Below are positions 8,827-16,670 of a stretch of DNA of 20,002 nucleotides, piece by piece; positions within the stretch are counted from its first letter, which is position 1; each line of letters begins with the position of its first letter. A program made the translations under genes and the position numbers. Source of the stretch: an uncultured Moraxella sp. (GTDB lineage: Bacteria; Pseudomonadota; Gammaproteobacteria; Pseudomonadales; Moraxellaceae). A model generated the notes under the pieces. It was not told the DNA's origin. It was given only the letters and a program-made list of their open reading frames with translations, and ran no database searches. The stretch is from NCBI GenBank assembly GCA_937975585.1, contig CALJUC010000276.1, forward strand, positions 1-20,002. Direction: 5' to 3'.

Positions 8827-9612
8827 ATGTCCGAGCAGCAGCTTAGCCTTGATCTTCCCATCAAACAAGATGCCAGCCTAAGTGACTTTACCAGTCCGAG
8901 TTGGGCGTCGATTATTGATGTCGTGCGGCAGTTACATGCTGGACTATTACAGCAGCTATATTTCTATGGCGAGCCAGACACCGGCAAAACGCATTTATTA
9001 TCTGCCATTTGTGAGTCATTTCGTGATAGCGGGCAATCGGTTATTTATCTATCGTTGCGTGAGTTGATACACGCTGACCCATCCGTATTATCGGCACTTG
9101 AGAGTATGCAAGTCATCGCGGTTGATGATATTGACCGCATTCAAGGTAGCCACCAATGGCAAGAAGCCATTTTTCATCTGATTAATCTTAGTAACGAATA
9201 CAACAATGTGCTAATTTTTGCCGGTCGATTACCGGTTAGCCAGTTGGATTTTTCGCTCAAAGATTTATTGTCGCGTTTAGCCAAATCACCGACCTTTCAG
9301 CTACCATCGGGTAGAGACCGTTTAGACCGCGCTATGATTTTGCAGTCAGTACTCAAACGTCGTAATTGGCACTTTGACTCACGGATTACTGAGCATTTAT
9401 TAAATCAAGGCCCGCATCGGGTGGGTGCGATGCTTGCGGTAATGAATGAACTTCAACCTGTTTTTTCGAATTTGGAACGTGTCCATGTTACCAAGGCTAA
9501 GATTCAAGAAGCGATTCGCATTATTGATGACCAGACCTTGGCGTATGAGCTAAAGGATTTGGACAGCGAGTTGGATGATATTCAAAGTACCGATGATTTT
9601 TTAAATTTTTAA
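8827..9612 (+). CDS. hda: DnaA regulatory inactivator Hda
   Basis: The 261-aa AAA+ protein resembles the ATPase part of DnaA without its DNA-binding domain. With the DNA-loaded beta clamp it stimulates ATP hydrolysis by DnaA and prevents re-initiation of replication. The N-terminal QLSLDL (5-10) fits the clamp-binding motif (E. coli Hda has QLSLPL). Walker A is GEPDTGKT (48-55), Walker B VIAVDDID (96-103), and Arg150 in LLSRL sits where the arginine finger is expected. The acidic tail after about residue 240 makes it slightly longer than E. coli Hda. The ATG at 8827 is chosen over a TTG one codon earlier because it puts the clamp motif at the very N-terminus; the upstream Shine-Dalgarno sequence is weak. 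Confidence 0.93.
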   Translation: MSEQQLSLDLPIKQDASLSDFTSPSWASIIDVVRQLHAGLLQQLYFYGEPDTGKTHLLSAICESFRDSGQSVIYLSLRELIHADPSVLSALESMQVIAVDDIDRIQGSHQWQEAIFHLINLSNEYNNVLIFAGRLPVSQLDFSLKDLLSRLAKSPTFQLPSGRDRLDRAMILQSVLKRRNWHFDSRITEHLLNQGPHRVGAMLAVMNELQPVFSNLERVHVTKAKIQEAIRIIDDQTLAYELKDLDSELDDIQSTDDFLNF

Positions 9613-9674
9613 TGGTTAAAGTCAGATAGCGGTGACCGACAGTATCATTCTTGACGATTACTAGTGCTTATTTA

Positions 9675-9723
9675 CGGTTACCGGCTTTAGTGTAACCGTT
9701 ACTTAATATACAGCGGTTACACT
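9675..9723. repeat. Cluster of CGGTTAC motifs (putative operator)
   Basis: A perfect 10-bp inverted repeat, AGTGTAACCG (9689-9698) and CGGTTACACT (9714-9723), is separated by an AT-rich 15-nt spacer. A third CGGTTAC lies just upstream at 9675-9681, and a variant CGGTGAC at 9630-9636. There is no T-run after the repeat, so it does not look like a terminator for hda. Position 87 bp before the DUF2057 start suggests a regulator-binding site. I could not assign a convincing promoter in 9613-9809. Confidence 0.45.
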
Positions 9724-9809
9724 CTGCAATTAATTGAATTCCGGTATTTAAATTCTCGGTTATTTGTCACACACACGCTGAATGATTGGCGTTATTTTAA
9801 GGAATTTGC

Positions 9810-10481
9810 ATGAAATCACAATTTATTGGTTTAGCAATGGTCGGCCTTATGGGTCTAAGCACCTCAGCATTGGCACAAGTAACGCTAAATATCGGTGATA
9901 ACACCGTGGTTACGGCCATCAATGGCCAAGAAGTCCAAAATGGCTTATTTTCTAAGCCAGCAAGTCGCTATACCTTAGAGCCAGGCAAGCATGTGATTAC
10001 CGCTAAATACACACGCTTGTATGAGCTAAACGGTGATAACCACGATGTATTGCGTTCAAATAACGTGAGTATCCCTGTTGAACTGGCCGACAATCAAACT
10101 TACACCTTGGTCATGGCGGGTCAACCTGAAGCGTATGCCCAAGCCAAAGATTATGCCAAACAACCAACGTTAGCGTTGTTACAAAATGGCCAAACATTGG
10201 TTAGCCAAAAAGCCAATGCGGGTTCAAACGCAGGTCTTTTTGGTAGCTTTGGTGGTGCATTAGGCGGTATTTTTGGGGGTGGCTCAAAAGCCGTACAATC
10301 AAACCAACAAACGATCAATGCCTTACAAGGTGGCTCAGCTAACGCGATTCCAGCGATTCAACCAACGGCAGCCGCTACACCAGTTGTAACCTCAACCGAT
10401 ACTTTAGACCAGTTTATGCAGCTTTGGTTAAAGGCTACCCCTGCAGAGCGTGATAAAATCCGCCAATGGATTGGCAAATAA
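9810..10481 (+). CDS. Secreted DUF2057 (YccT-like) protein
   Basis: 223 aa with a clear Sec signal peptide (1-22, cleavage expected after ALA). The mature N-terminal part (about 23-110) matches the DUF2057/YccT pattern: a short beta strand, a GQEV-type turn, a PGKHVITAKY stretch like the family's GxHQLVFR, then a polar-to-beta segment ending in TYTLVM. A Gly/Ala/Ser-rich linker (about 145-170) follows, and the end (LDQFMQLWLKATPAERDKI...) aligns with the family's C-terminal helical Trp motif. E. coli YccT (CsgI) has been described as a periplasmic inhibitor of curli assembly; no curli genes are seen here, so function is open. The ATG has AAGGA at good spacing, and a strong terminator follows, so it is probably monocistronic. 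Confidence 0.8.
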   Translation: MKSQFIGLAMVGLMGLSTSALAQVTLNIGDNTVVTAINGQEVQNGLFSKPASRYTLEPGKHVITAKYTRLYELNGDNHDVLRSNNVSIPVELADNQTYTLVMAGQPEAYAQAKDYAKQPTLALLQNGQTLVSQKANAGSNAGLFGSFGGALGGIFGGGSKAVQSNQQTINALQGGSANAIPAIQPTAAATPVVTSTDTLDQFMQLWLKATPAERDKIRQWIGK

Positions 10482-10502
10482 TTTGAGTAAGCCAGTTAAT
10501 TG

Positions 10503-10534
10503 AAAAAAGCACGAATCACATTCGTGCTTTTTTT
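10503..10534. terminator. Bidirectional terminator
   Basis: A 14-bp stem (AAAAAAGCACGAAT / ATTCGTGCTTTTTT) with a 3-nt loop and A/T runs on both sides lies 21 bp after the DUF2057 stop. Its symmetry lets it end transcription from the plus-strand gene and from gspM, whose stop is 113 bp away on the minus strand. Nothing else is visible in 10535-10646. Confidence 0.85.
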
Positions 10535-10646
10535 ATGAGTGGTAAAAAATCGGATATGGGTCTTTATCATCAAAGAGATTGAAAAGTAATACAAGGTAGG
10601 CGAGCCTGACAAAGTCGAACTTTCACATTTGGCAGACTATAACAGA

Positions 10647-11138
10647 CTACTTTAATACAGCCTGTACCTCAAGCAACTCAATACTCGGTTGGTTAATCTG
10701 TAATTGTTCGATAACGATACCTTGTTGGGTTAACTGGTTAAATACATTGCTGACCACAGCGGCTTGCGAGTGGCTAAAGCTGACCTGCACACTGCCGTTA
10801 TTGTCAACCACGGTGCCCGTAATGCCGGATTGGGCGAATACTTGGCGTACTAAGTCGCCTTTACTGGCGGTGGCTAATTGAGTTGTTTGATTGGTGTTGA
10901 TATTACCGGCTTGGCTACGCAACCAAAACACATCGGCCAACGTGCTATCGTAAGCTTTTTGACTGGTATTGGCCTTTTCATGAAGCGTCCAGCCACCAAA
11001 CCCGACCGCAAATACCAGTAAAAAACCGAGTAACCCCAATAGCGCAATTTGGTCGCGGCGTGAGAGATTGGCAAAGGCTTGGGCGAGCGGGGATGCCGCT
11101 TGTTGCCAACGTTGGCTAAGGGCAGTGAATCTTGCCAT
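10647..11138 (-). CDS. gspM: Type II secretion system protein M (GspM)
   Basis: 163 aa. GspM is a bitopic inner-membrane protein that pairs with GspL in the assembly platform of the type II secretion system. Here a short cytoplasmic N-terminus containing LSRRDQ is followed by one membrane helix (about 31-50) and a periplasmic ferredoxin-like domain (about 85-163), the normal layout and length. The frame could start at a TTG at 11153, but the ATG at 11138 is preferred: it has TAGGA 5-6 nt upstream and puts the family-typical MARF... at the N-terminus. It follows gspL after 74 bp and is the last gene of the minus-strand run; no other gsp gene is nearby. Confidence 0.9.
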   Translation of the reverse strand: MARFTALSQRWQQAASPLAQAFANLSRRDQIALLGLLGFLLVFAVGFGGWTLHEKANTSQKAYDSTLADVFWLRSQAGNINTNQTTQLATASKGDLVRQVFAQSGITGTVVDNNGSVQVSFSHSQAAVVSNVFNQLTQQGIVIEQLQINQPSIELLEVQAVLK

Positions 11139-11212
11139 GATTGTCCTATACAAATAATCTATCTATTAAATTTAACTTGTTGGTTTATGCTAGCGTATAG
11201 ACTGCAAAACGC

Positions 11213-12394
11213 TTATAAGCTGATATCAACCATCGCAACTGCGCCGCCCTCTACCGGTGTGACACTACCCAATTTTGCGGCAATACCTTGCGCGCTTAAT
11301 GCATTAATAACTTGATTCAAGCTATCGTTATTGCTCGCGACTAGTTGTAATTGTAAGCGATTCGTTTGGTAATTCACTTGGCGCGCGTTAATCTGATATT
11401 GGCGTAATACCGGTTGAACTTGACTAAGCGTGGTCAAGACATTGGTTGAGGTGGTTTGCTCATTAATCAGTTTGCCCTCTAATTGACGTTGAATCGTCAG
11501 GCGCGGATTGAAGCGCTCATTCGGGAACCATTGCTCATATTGCTGTTGCAATAACACTTTAGCTTGACGTTCGGCCTGTTGGTAATGATACCAACGCAAC
11601 CCATCAACCAATAATGCCGTCAATATCGCAAATACCATTATAGCAGCAATGGCTTTGACATAAGGTGGAATACGCGTATCACGTTTGACAACGGCAAAGT
11701 TTAACCAATGGCGCGCTGGGTCTGCGATAGGTGCCGGTAAACGCTCATCGATTTGGTAGCTAATATTGGGCTGATTCGACAAGGCTTCGATAAGGGTCAG
11801 TGGAATATCGCCACTGAGATAAATATAATCAATCGTCGGTAGTTTGCCCAATACCAATGGTAAGTAGCTGACGGCCATGCCTTGCGTATGTAGCGTATCA
11901 CCAAAGGTGAGTAGCTGCGTGGCATGGTCTTGATAAAACATTGCCGCGTGTAGGGCATCATCACGGGGGGTTGCCAATGTGGGCAACAACACATAATCAG
12001 GCAATAACGCGACAATTTCAACACCGGCTAACTGCGCCGCTTGCATCCAAGTATCACGGTCGCTGGCATGTAGCGCGTACAGATGGGTCGGTTGATTAGG
12101 TGTGGCATGGCTTTTGATTTGTAAATCATCTACCGAGGTGATACTGATATCTTCAAACAAATACTTGCGCCCAGAGTCACCTAAGGCCTTAAGTTGAGTC
12201 GCAGACAGTTCAGGTTGTAGTTTTAACAAATGGACGCTGGGAAAATACAAACATGCGGTTTTGGCTTTGTTTTTACTGGTCAGGCTCGCTAAGGTTGCCA
12301 CTTCTTGCCAATTTTCAGTGGTTTGCCACGTTTGGGTCGTTGCTTGCCAAACGCGTAAACCGGCCTGCGAATTGGGTAGCCAAATATGAATCAC
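11213..12394 (-). CDS. gspL: Type II secretion system protein L (GspL)
   Basis: 393 aa. GspL links the cytoplasmic secretion ATPase GspE to the inner-membrane platform and binds GspM. The cytoplasmic actin-like domain (about 1-240) includes YLSGDIPL around 192-199. One membrane helix (about 247-264) and a periplasmic coiled/ferredoxin-like domain follow. The start is a GTG at 12394, supported by AAAGGA about 7 nt upstream and by no alternative nearby. The sixA stop is 47 bp upstream. Residue conservation in GspL is low, so the call rests on overall layout and on the adjacent gspM. Confidence 0.9.
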   Translation of the reverse strand: MIHIWLPNSQAGLRVWQATTQTWQTTENWQEVATLASLTSKNKAKTACLYFPSVHLLKLQPELSATQLKALGDSGRKYLFEDISITSVDDLQIKSHATPNQPTHLYALHASDRDTWMQAAQLAGVEIVALLPDYVLLPTLATPRDDALHAAMFYQDHATQLLTFGDTLHTQGMAVSYLPLVLGKLPTIDYIYLSGDIPLTLIEALSNQPNISYQIDERLPAPIADPARHWLNFAVVKRDTRIPPYVKAIAAIMVFAILTALLVDGLRWYHYQQAERQAKVLLQQQYEQWFPNERFNPRLTIQRQLEGKLINEQTTSTNVLTTLSQVQPVLRQYQINARQVNYQTNRLQLQLVASNNDSLNQVINALSAQGIAAKLGSVTPVEGGAVAMVDISL

Positions 12395-12441
12395 GATACG
12401 TCCTTTCGCTTAATAGCGGCTGTCAAAATTTAAATGAGTCG

Positions 12442-12909
12442 TTAAAGGTTAGGGGCAAAACGGCTGATTTCAGTTGCCAAGCCTGGCGCGAATACGGCTG
12501 TGTCATAGACGCGTGCTTCTGCCAAGTCAAACCCATCAGCCGCCTCCCCTGTGATAATACTGGCAACCTTGGCGATAATATTCATATGGAACACAATCAC
12601 GACAACACTGTCATCAGCCAACGTATCTAAAGTATTGGCCAAGTCATTGACGGCAAAGGCTGCATCATCATCAGGTGTGATATGCGCATTGACCAATACT
12701 GGCATATCGGCAAAATTGGCTCGCACGATATCGCAAGTTTGCGCAGCACGGTTATAGGGGCTATGGATAAATAACGTCGGTTGATAATTGGCAGCCAACC
12801 AAGCAGCCGTTTGCTCAGCTTGTGCTTTGCCCAGCTCAGACAAGTTACGTTCATGGTCAGGCTGGGTATACGCGCCTGCATTACCGTGACGGATTAAGAT
12901 GACTTGCAT
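12442..12909 (-). CDS. sixA: Phosphohistidine phosphatase SixA (histidine phosphatase family)
   Basis: 155 aa, a small single-domain histidine phosphatase. The RHG motif supplies catalytic His8. Arg21 (in RNLSELG), Arg54 (in SPYNRAAQT) and His108 complete the phosphate pocket, matching the layout of E. coli SixA, which removes phosphate from His residues of phosphorelay or phosphotransfer proteins. Length matches the family (about 160 aa). The motif around the second His is FHMN rather than the more common SHLP or GHEP. It starts 37 bp after the gpsA stop and is followed by gspL, so co-transcription is likely. The substrate protein cannot be told from sequence. Confidence 0.88.
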   Translation of the reverse strand: MQVILIRHGNAGAYTQPDHERNLSELGKAQAEQTAAWLAANYQPTLFIHSPYNRAAQTCDIVRANFADMPVLVNAHITPDDDAAFAVNDLANTLDTLADDSVVVIVFHMNIIAKVASIITGEAADGFDLAEARVYDTAVFAPGLATEISRFAPNL

Positions 12910-12947
12910 AAATGGTTTACCTTCATAGCGTTATGCTGATGTTAGCT

Positions 12948-14216
12948 TTAATTTGGCTTTTCTGTATGGGTTATTTGATGGGGCATAACAAATTCGACAT
13001 CACTACGAAAGCCACTTTCCATTAAGTTCAATGCCACGCCAAGCGGTGCTTTATCCTCAAAAATAATCGCATACAAAGCATGGGTGATTGGCATATATAT
13101 CCCATCTTTGGTGGCCTTTTCATTGACTTGCTGAATGGTATTAATACCTTCTGCGGTCTGACCCAATTTTTTAATCGCTTGTTCTAGGCTAATCCCGCGA
13201 CCGAGCATATTGCCGATTTGGTAATTACGGCTTAGTACCGATGAGCAAGTCGCGTATAAGTCACCAACCCCCGATAGTCCCAAAAAGGTCAATGGGTTGG
13301 CACCGGCAGACACGCCAAATCGGCTCATTTCTGCCAAGCCACGGGTTAAAATCATGGCTTTGGTATTCTCACCGATATCGTAGGCGGTTGCCATGCCCAT
13401 CGCAATCGCATAGATATTTTTGAGCGCACCACCCAATTCGACACCAACCACATCATCACTGGCAAACACGCGGAAAAAAGCACTGTGTAAGGCGGTTTGT
13501 ACGGCAAGGCGTAGGCTTTCAGAGGTGCTTGCAATCACGGTTGCAGATGGCATGTTGTCCATGATTTCTTTGGCAAGATTCGGGCCGCTCATTACCCCAA
13601 ATGCGACATTCGGTAACTCTTGCTCGATAATGTCGCTCATCAACGCAAAGGTGTCTTTTTCCATCCCCTTGGTCAATGACACAAGTGCTTGTGAGGTGAT
13701 AAACGGTGCGATATTTTGCAACGTTTCACGAAACGCAGAGCTTGGTACGGCAACAAAGATTAAATCCTTGTCTTTGACCGCGTCACCTAGTTCATGGGTG
13801 AATTGTAGATGCTCATCAAGTTTATGATTGGGTAAGTATTTTTTATTGATAAGGGTCTTTTGCATCGATTTGACAGCGCGCTTATCACGTACCCAAAGCG
13901 TGGTATCGCAGCCATTCTTGGCAGACAAATTCGCCATTGCCGTACCAAAGCTACCGCCGCCCAATACGGCAATACGTAATACATTGAGCTTTTCGGCCGC
14001 TGTTTCATTGGCATTGTCGTCAGGCGTGGTTTCGCCAGTAGGCGCAGTTTGGCTAGTCGGTTTATCAGTGGATTCAGCGTCGCTACCGGCCTCGGGTTTG
14101 GCTTTCTTTGTCCGTTTTTCGAGGACTTCAGCGATGAGTTTGCTGGCTTTATCGCGGTTAATGGCGATTTTTTCCAGATTTTCGCTTAGTTGGGTCGGTA
14201 GTTGCGGCTTTTTCAT
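12948..14216 (-). CDS. gpsA: Glycerol-3-phosphate dehydrogenase [NAD(P)+] GpsA with N-terminal extension
   Basis: The enzyme reduces dihydroxyacetone phosphate to sn-glycerol 3-phosphate for phospholipid synthesis in the cytoplasm. The catalytic part starts near residue 79: the Rossmann motif GGGSFGTAMA (86-95), Lys183 in LTKGMEKDT, MSGPNLAKE (209-217), catalytic Lys266 in GGALKN and the TRGLAEMSR block (291-299) are all present. At 422 aa it is about 80 longer than typical GpsA. The extra N-terminus has a Lys-rich, probably helical part (1-40) and a Thr/Asp/Glu/Ala-rich, probably disordered linker (41-76). The extension is likely translated: AAGGA lies at good spacing before the ATG at 14216, and no Met, GTG or TTG start is seen just before the Rossmann fold. 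Confidence 0.95.
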   Translation of the reverse strand: MKKPQLPTQLSENLEKIAINRDKASKLIAEVLEKRTKKAKPEAGSDAESTDKPTSQTAPTGETTPDDNANETAAEKLNVLRIAVLGGGSFGTAMANLSAKNGCDTTLWVRDKRAVKSMQKTLINKKYLPNHKLDEHLQFTHELGDAVKDKDLIFVAVPSSAFRETLQNIAPFITSQALVSLTKGMEKDTFALMSDIIEQELPNVAFGVMSGPNLAKEIMDNMPSATVIASTSESLRLAVQTALHSAFFRVFASDDVVGVELGGALKNIYAIAMGMATAYDIGENTKAMILTRGLAEMSRFGVSAGANPLTFLGLSGVGDLYATCSSVLSRNYQIGNMLGRGISLEQAIKKLGQTAEGINTIQQVNEKATKDGIYMPITHALYAIIFEDKAPLGVALNLMESGFRSDVEFVMPHQITHTEKPN

Positions 14217-14291
14217 GGGATATCCTTGGCCTGCTGTCGCTAAAATTCATCAAATCTTACATCAAGTATAACGGGTAATACGCGTTTTGGG

Positions 14292-14855
14292 TTAGCCACG
14301 ATAGTCAATAAAATCATCAACCAACACAGGTGCGCGTGGTGGCAGCTCGGTACCCGGTGTACCGATATACACAAAACCGACGACTTGGTTATCACACTCA
14401 AGACCGAAATATGTCTTGACCGCAGCGGCGTTGGCCAATGGGCCAGTGCGCCATACCGTTGCATAGCCTAATGCTTGCAAGGCGAGTAGCAGGTTTTGCA
14501 TAGCGGCTGCCGTACTAGCCAGTTGTTCCCAATGTGGCACTTTGTCATGCTTACGGTAATTCGTCATACAAGCAATAATCATCGGGGCGCGTCTTGGCAT
14601 GGCTAATGTTTTGGTCAAGGTGCGTTCATCGGTTTCGCCTTGGTCTAGGCTGGCTTGGCATAATGCTTGGCCGAGTTCATCAAGGGCACTGTTTTGCAGT
14701 ACCACAAAACGATAAGGCTGTAGCTGTTTATGATCCGGTGCGCTCATCGCCACTTCAATCGCTTGCTCAATCTGCGCTTGGGTTGGGGCAGGCGCGACCA
14801 AATTACCGATTGAGCGACGCGATTTGATAAAGTTAAGAAGTTCTTGAGATTGCAC
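14292..14855 (-). CDS. Nitroreductase-family flavoprotein, YdjA-like
   Basis: 187 aa, an FMN-dependent oxidoreductase of the small nitroreductase type. It follows E. coli YdjA closely in layout: RRS (13-15), APDHKQLQPYRF (39-50), RAPMII, HKVPHWEQ, a GYATVWRTG segment and a closing VGFVYIGTP. These segments form the FMN-binding dimer interface in the family. The physiological substrate is unknown. The start is a GTG at 14855 with AAGGA about 10 nt upstream, fitting the family's N-terminus. It lies 23 bp after the PaiB-like gene, another flavin-binding protein, and 75 bp before gpsA; a TATACT -10-like box in that 75-bp gap has no good -35. Confidence 0.88.
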   Translation of the reverse strand: MQSQELLNFIKSRRSIGNLVAPAPTQAQIEQAIEVAMSAPDHKQLQPYRFVVLQNSALDELGQALCQASLDQGETDERTLTKTLAMPRRAPMIIACMTNYRKHDKVPHWEQLASTAAAMQNLLLALQALGYATVWRTGPLANAAAVKTYFGLECDNQVVGFVYIGTPGTELPPRAPVLVDDFIDYRG

Positions 14856-14878
14856 GACAGGATGTCCTTATACCAGTA

Positions 14879-15520
14879 TTAGTTGTTATCAGTGAGTAAT
14901 TGAATCATAGCAGACGCCTCAGCAGTTTGTAAGCGCGTTAAGCCATCAATCACACCTTGGCGGTTGTCTAGGGATTTATTTTGGCTAAGTTTAAACTTGG
15001 CCTCGACCTGCTGAATTGATAGCTTAAATCCCACAATCGCGCGGAACATAGACTCGATATAGTCAGCGGGTGCATCTTGCAGCGACCAAGGTGTATCTGG
15101 TGGCTGATTAAACTGCTGCTCAAAGTAATCGGTCATCGTCCCCACGATATGGGTGAGCATTTTAGCATCCGTATATAACGTGGGTGTGACGGTTAAGTGT
15201 ACGGCTTGATAATTCCAAGTTGGTACTTCTTTGTGAGTTTGTGCCTTGCTTGGATACCAGTTCGGGCTGATATAGTGTCCCGCATGGAGAAATTGCACTT
15301 GCCAAGTGGGTATATCCGCCAACTTAATTAATGGATTTGGGCGCGCCACATGACCGATTAAACAGCCAAATTCACTGCCATCATCGAGCCAAACAAGTGG
15401 TACCGGACAAATCTCACTGTGCTCAGCTTGGGTTGCGACAATAGTCGCCAAAGGATTCGCTTGGATAAATTGGCGAATCTTAGCAATATCATCAATACGA
15501 AAATGGACTGGGTTATACAT
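14879..15520 (-). CDS. PaiB-like FMN-binding protein (putative regulator)
   Basis: 213 aa, close to Bacillus PaiB in length. The split-barrel flavin-binding fold is suggested by HYISPNWYPSK, VPTWNYQAVH and, near the end, GFKLSIQQVEAKFKLSQN, which are the signature blocks of the family. Bacillus PaiB is described as a negative regulator of sporulation and protease genes. In Proteobacteria the members are often annotated as FMN-binding negative transcriptional regulators, but no DNA-binding domain is visible here, so an oxidoreductase or flavin-storage role is equally possible. The ATG at 15520 has only a weak GAG-type Shine-Dalgarno. It sits 24 bp after zapE and 23 bp before the nitroreductase gene. 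Confidence 0.87.
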   Translation of the reverse strand: MYNPVHFRIDDIAKIRQFIQANPLATIVATQAEHSEICPVPLVWLDDGSEFGCLIGHVARPNPLIKLADIPTWQVQFLHAGHYISPNWYPSKAQTHKEVPTWNYQAVHLTVTPTLYTDAKMLTHIVGTMTDYFEQQFNQPPDTPWSLQDAPADYIESMFRAIVGFKLSIQQVEAKFKLSQNKSLDNRQGVIDGLTRLQTAEASAMIQLLTDNN

Positions 15521-15544
15521 TATGGCAGCTCATTAGGTCTAAAT

Positions 15545-16669
15545 TTAGGTCTCAACGATACCTTTTGGTATGACATCCAAGCGGTGCTCTGCTTTGAGGT
15601 AGTCCTCAGACTGCATCTCAAGCAAACGTGAGCGTGTACGTTCAATCTCAAAGGCGAGTTTTTCACCTTGATACAATTCAAGAATCGATTGTTCAGCGCG
15701 TATGAGCAATTTTACCCGGCGGTCATAGAACTCATCGACCAAATAAATTAAGCGGCGCGTTGGGTCAGCAACGATATCATTCAATATCGGGATTTCATCG
15801 ATTAACACGGTACTAAAGTGATTGGCGATTTCGATAAAGTCACTAGCGGAGCGTGGCTGCATACATAGCGCACGGAAATCCACGAATAAGGTATTTTCGG
15901 TACGACCTTTAATCGTGATTTCACGATTATTCACCACAATTGGGTCTTGGGAAACGTGTTGGTTGTTGCTCAAGGCAATAAAGCGATTTGCCAACCAGTG
16001 CATGTTTTCTTTGGTGAGCGGTGACATATACAGCTCAGCTTGTTGTAGCACGCGCAAGCGATAGTCAATGCCGCTATCGATATTCATCACCGTACAGTGT
16101 TTTTCTACTTCGGCAATCGCTGGTAAGAAGCGGTCACGATGAATACCGTTTTTGTATAGCCCACTGGGTGCGATATTCGAGGTTGCTACTAAGGTAATAC
16201 CTTTATTGAACAGCATGGTGAATAGGTCACCTAAAATCATCGCATCCGACACGTTAGAAACAAAGAACTCATCAAAACAAATAGTCTGGGCTTCATTATG
16301 AATCGAGTTGGCGACTTTTTGTAGGGGGTCTTGTTGACCTTGTAAGGCGTTAAGCTCTGCGTGGACACGCTGCATAAAGTGATGAAAGTGCATACGCATT
16401 TTGTTTTGCGGTGGTAATGACTCGAAAAACATATCCATCATCCATGTTTTGCCGCGTCCCACGCCGCCCCACATATACAATCCTTTCGGCGGTTCGGTAC
16501 GTTTTAAAAAGCTAAACAGCCCTTTTTGCTTGGCTTGATTGTCCAAAATCTGCTGATAAACTTTTTCAAGGTATTGCATGGCCTGACGTTGTTGGGCATC
16601 CTCGCTAAAATCACCCGAGGCAAGCGCTTGTTCATAGCGTTGGATAGGAGAGAGTTGATTGTTTGGCAT
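15545..16669 (-). CDS. zapE: Cell division protein ZapE (AFG1-like ATPase)
   Basis: 374 aa. ZapE is a P-loop ATPase that, in E. coli, acts at the Z-ring late in division and under oxygen limitation; its mitochondrial relative is AFG1/LACE1. Seen here: an N-terminal SPIQRYEQAL block, Walker A GGVGRGKT (68-75), the family stretch MHFHHFMQRVH (93-103), Walker B ICFDEFFV (130-137) and the ATSNIAPSGLYKNG sensor-1 region (162-175). Length is normal. The ATG at 16669 begins 1 nt after the stop codon of the upstream hydrolase gene, and its AGGA lies inside that gene, so translational coupling is likely. Confidence 0.95.
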   Translation of the reverse strand: MPNNQLSPIQRYEQALASGDFSEDAQQRQAMQYLEKVYQQILDNQAKQKGLFSFLKRTEPPKGLYMWGGVGRGKTWMMDMFFESLPPQNKMRMHFHHFMQRVHAELNALQGQQDPLQKVANSIHNEAQTICFDEFFVSNVSDAMILGDLFTMLFNKGITLVATSNIAPSGLYKNGIHRDRFLPAIAEVEKHCTVMNIDSGIDYRLRVLQQAELYMSPLTKENMHWLANRFIALSNNQHVSQDPIVVNNREITIKGRTENTLFVDFRALCMQPRSASDFIEIANHFSTVLIDEIPILNDIVADPTRRLIYLVDEFYDRRVKLLIRAEQSILELYQGEKLAFEIERTRSRLLEMQSEDYLKAEHRLDVIPKGIVET

Positions 16670-16670
16670 G

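Noticed and set aside
9689..9723. Terminator for hda
   Set aside because: The inverted repeat has a 15-nt spacer and no following T-run; an operator explains it better.
11139..11153. TTG start adding five residues to GspM
   Set aside because: The ATG at 11138 has TAGGA at proper spacing, and that sequence lies inside the longer version.
13828..14271. 147-aa plus-strand frame opposite gpsA
   Set aside because: It is antisense to the GpsA N-terminal region, hydrophobic only because the opposite strand is Lys/Glu rich, and has no proper start context.
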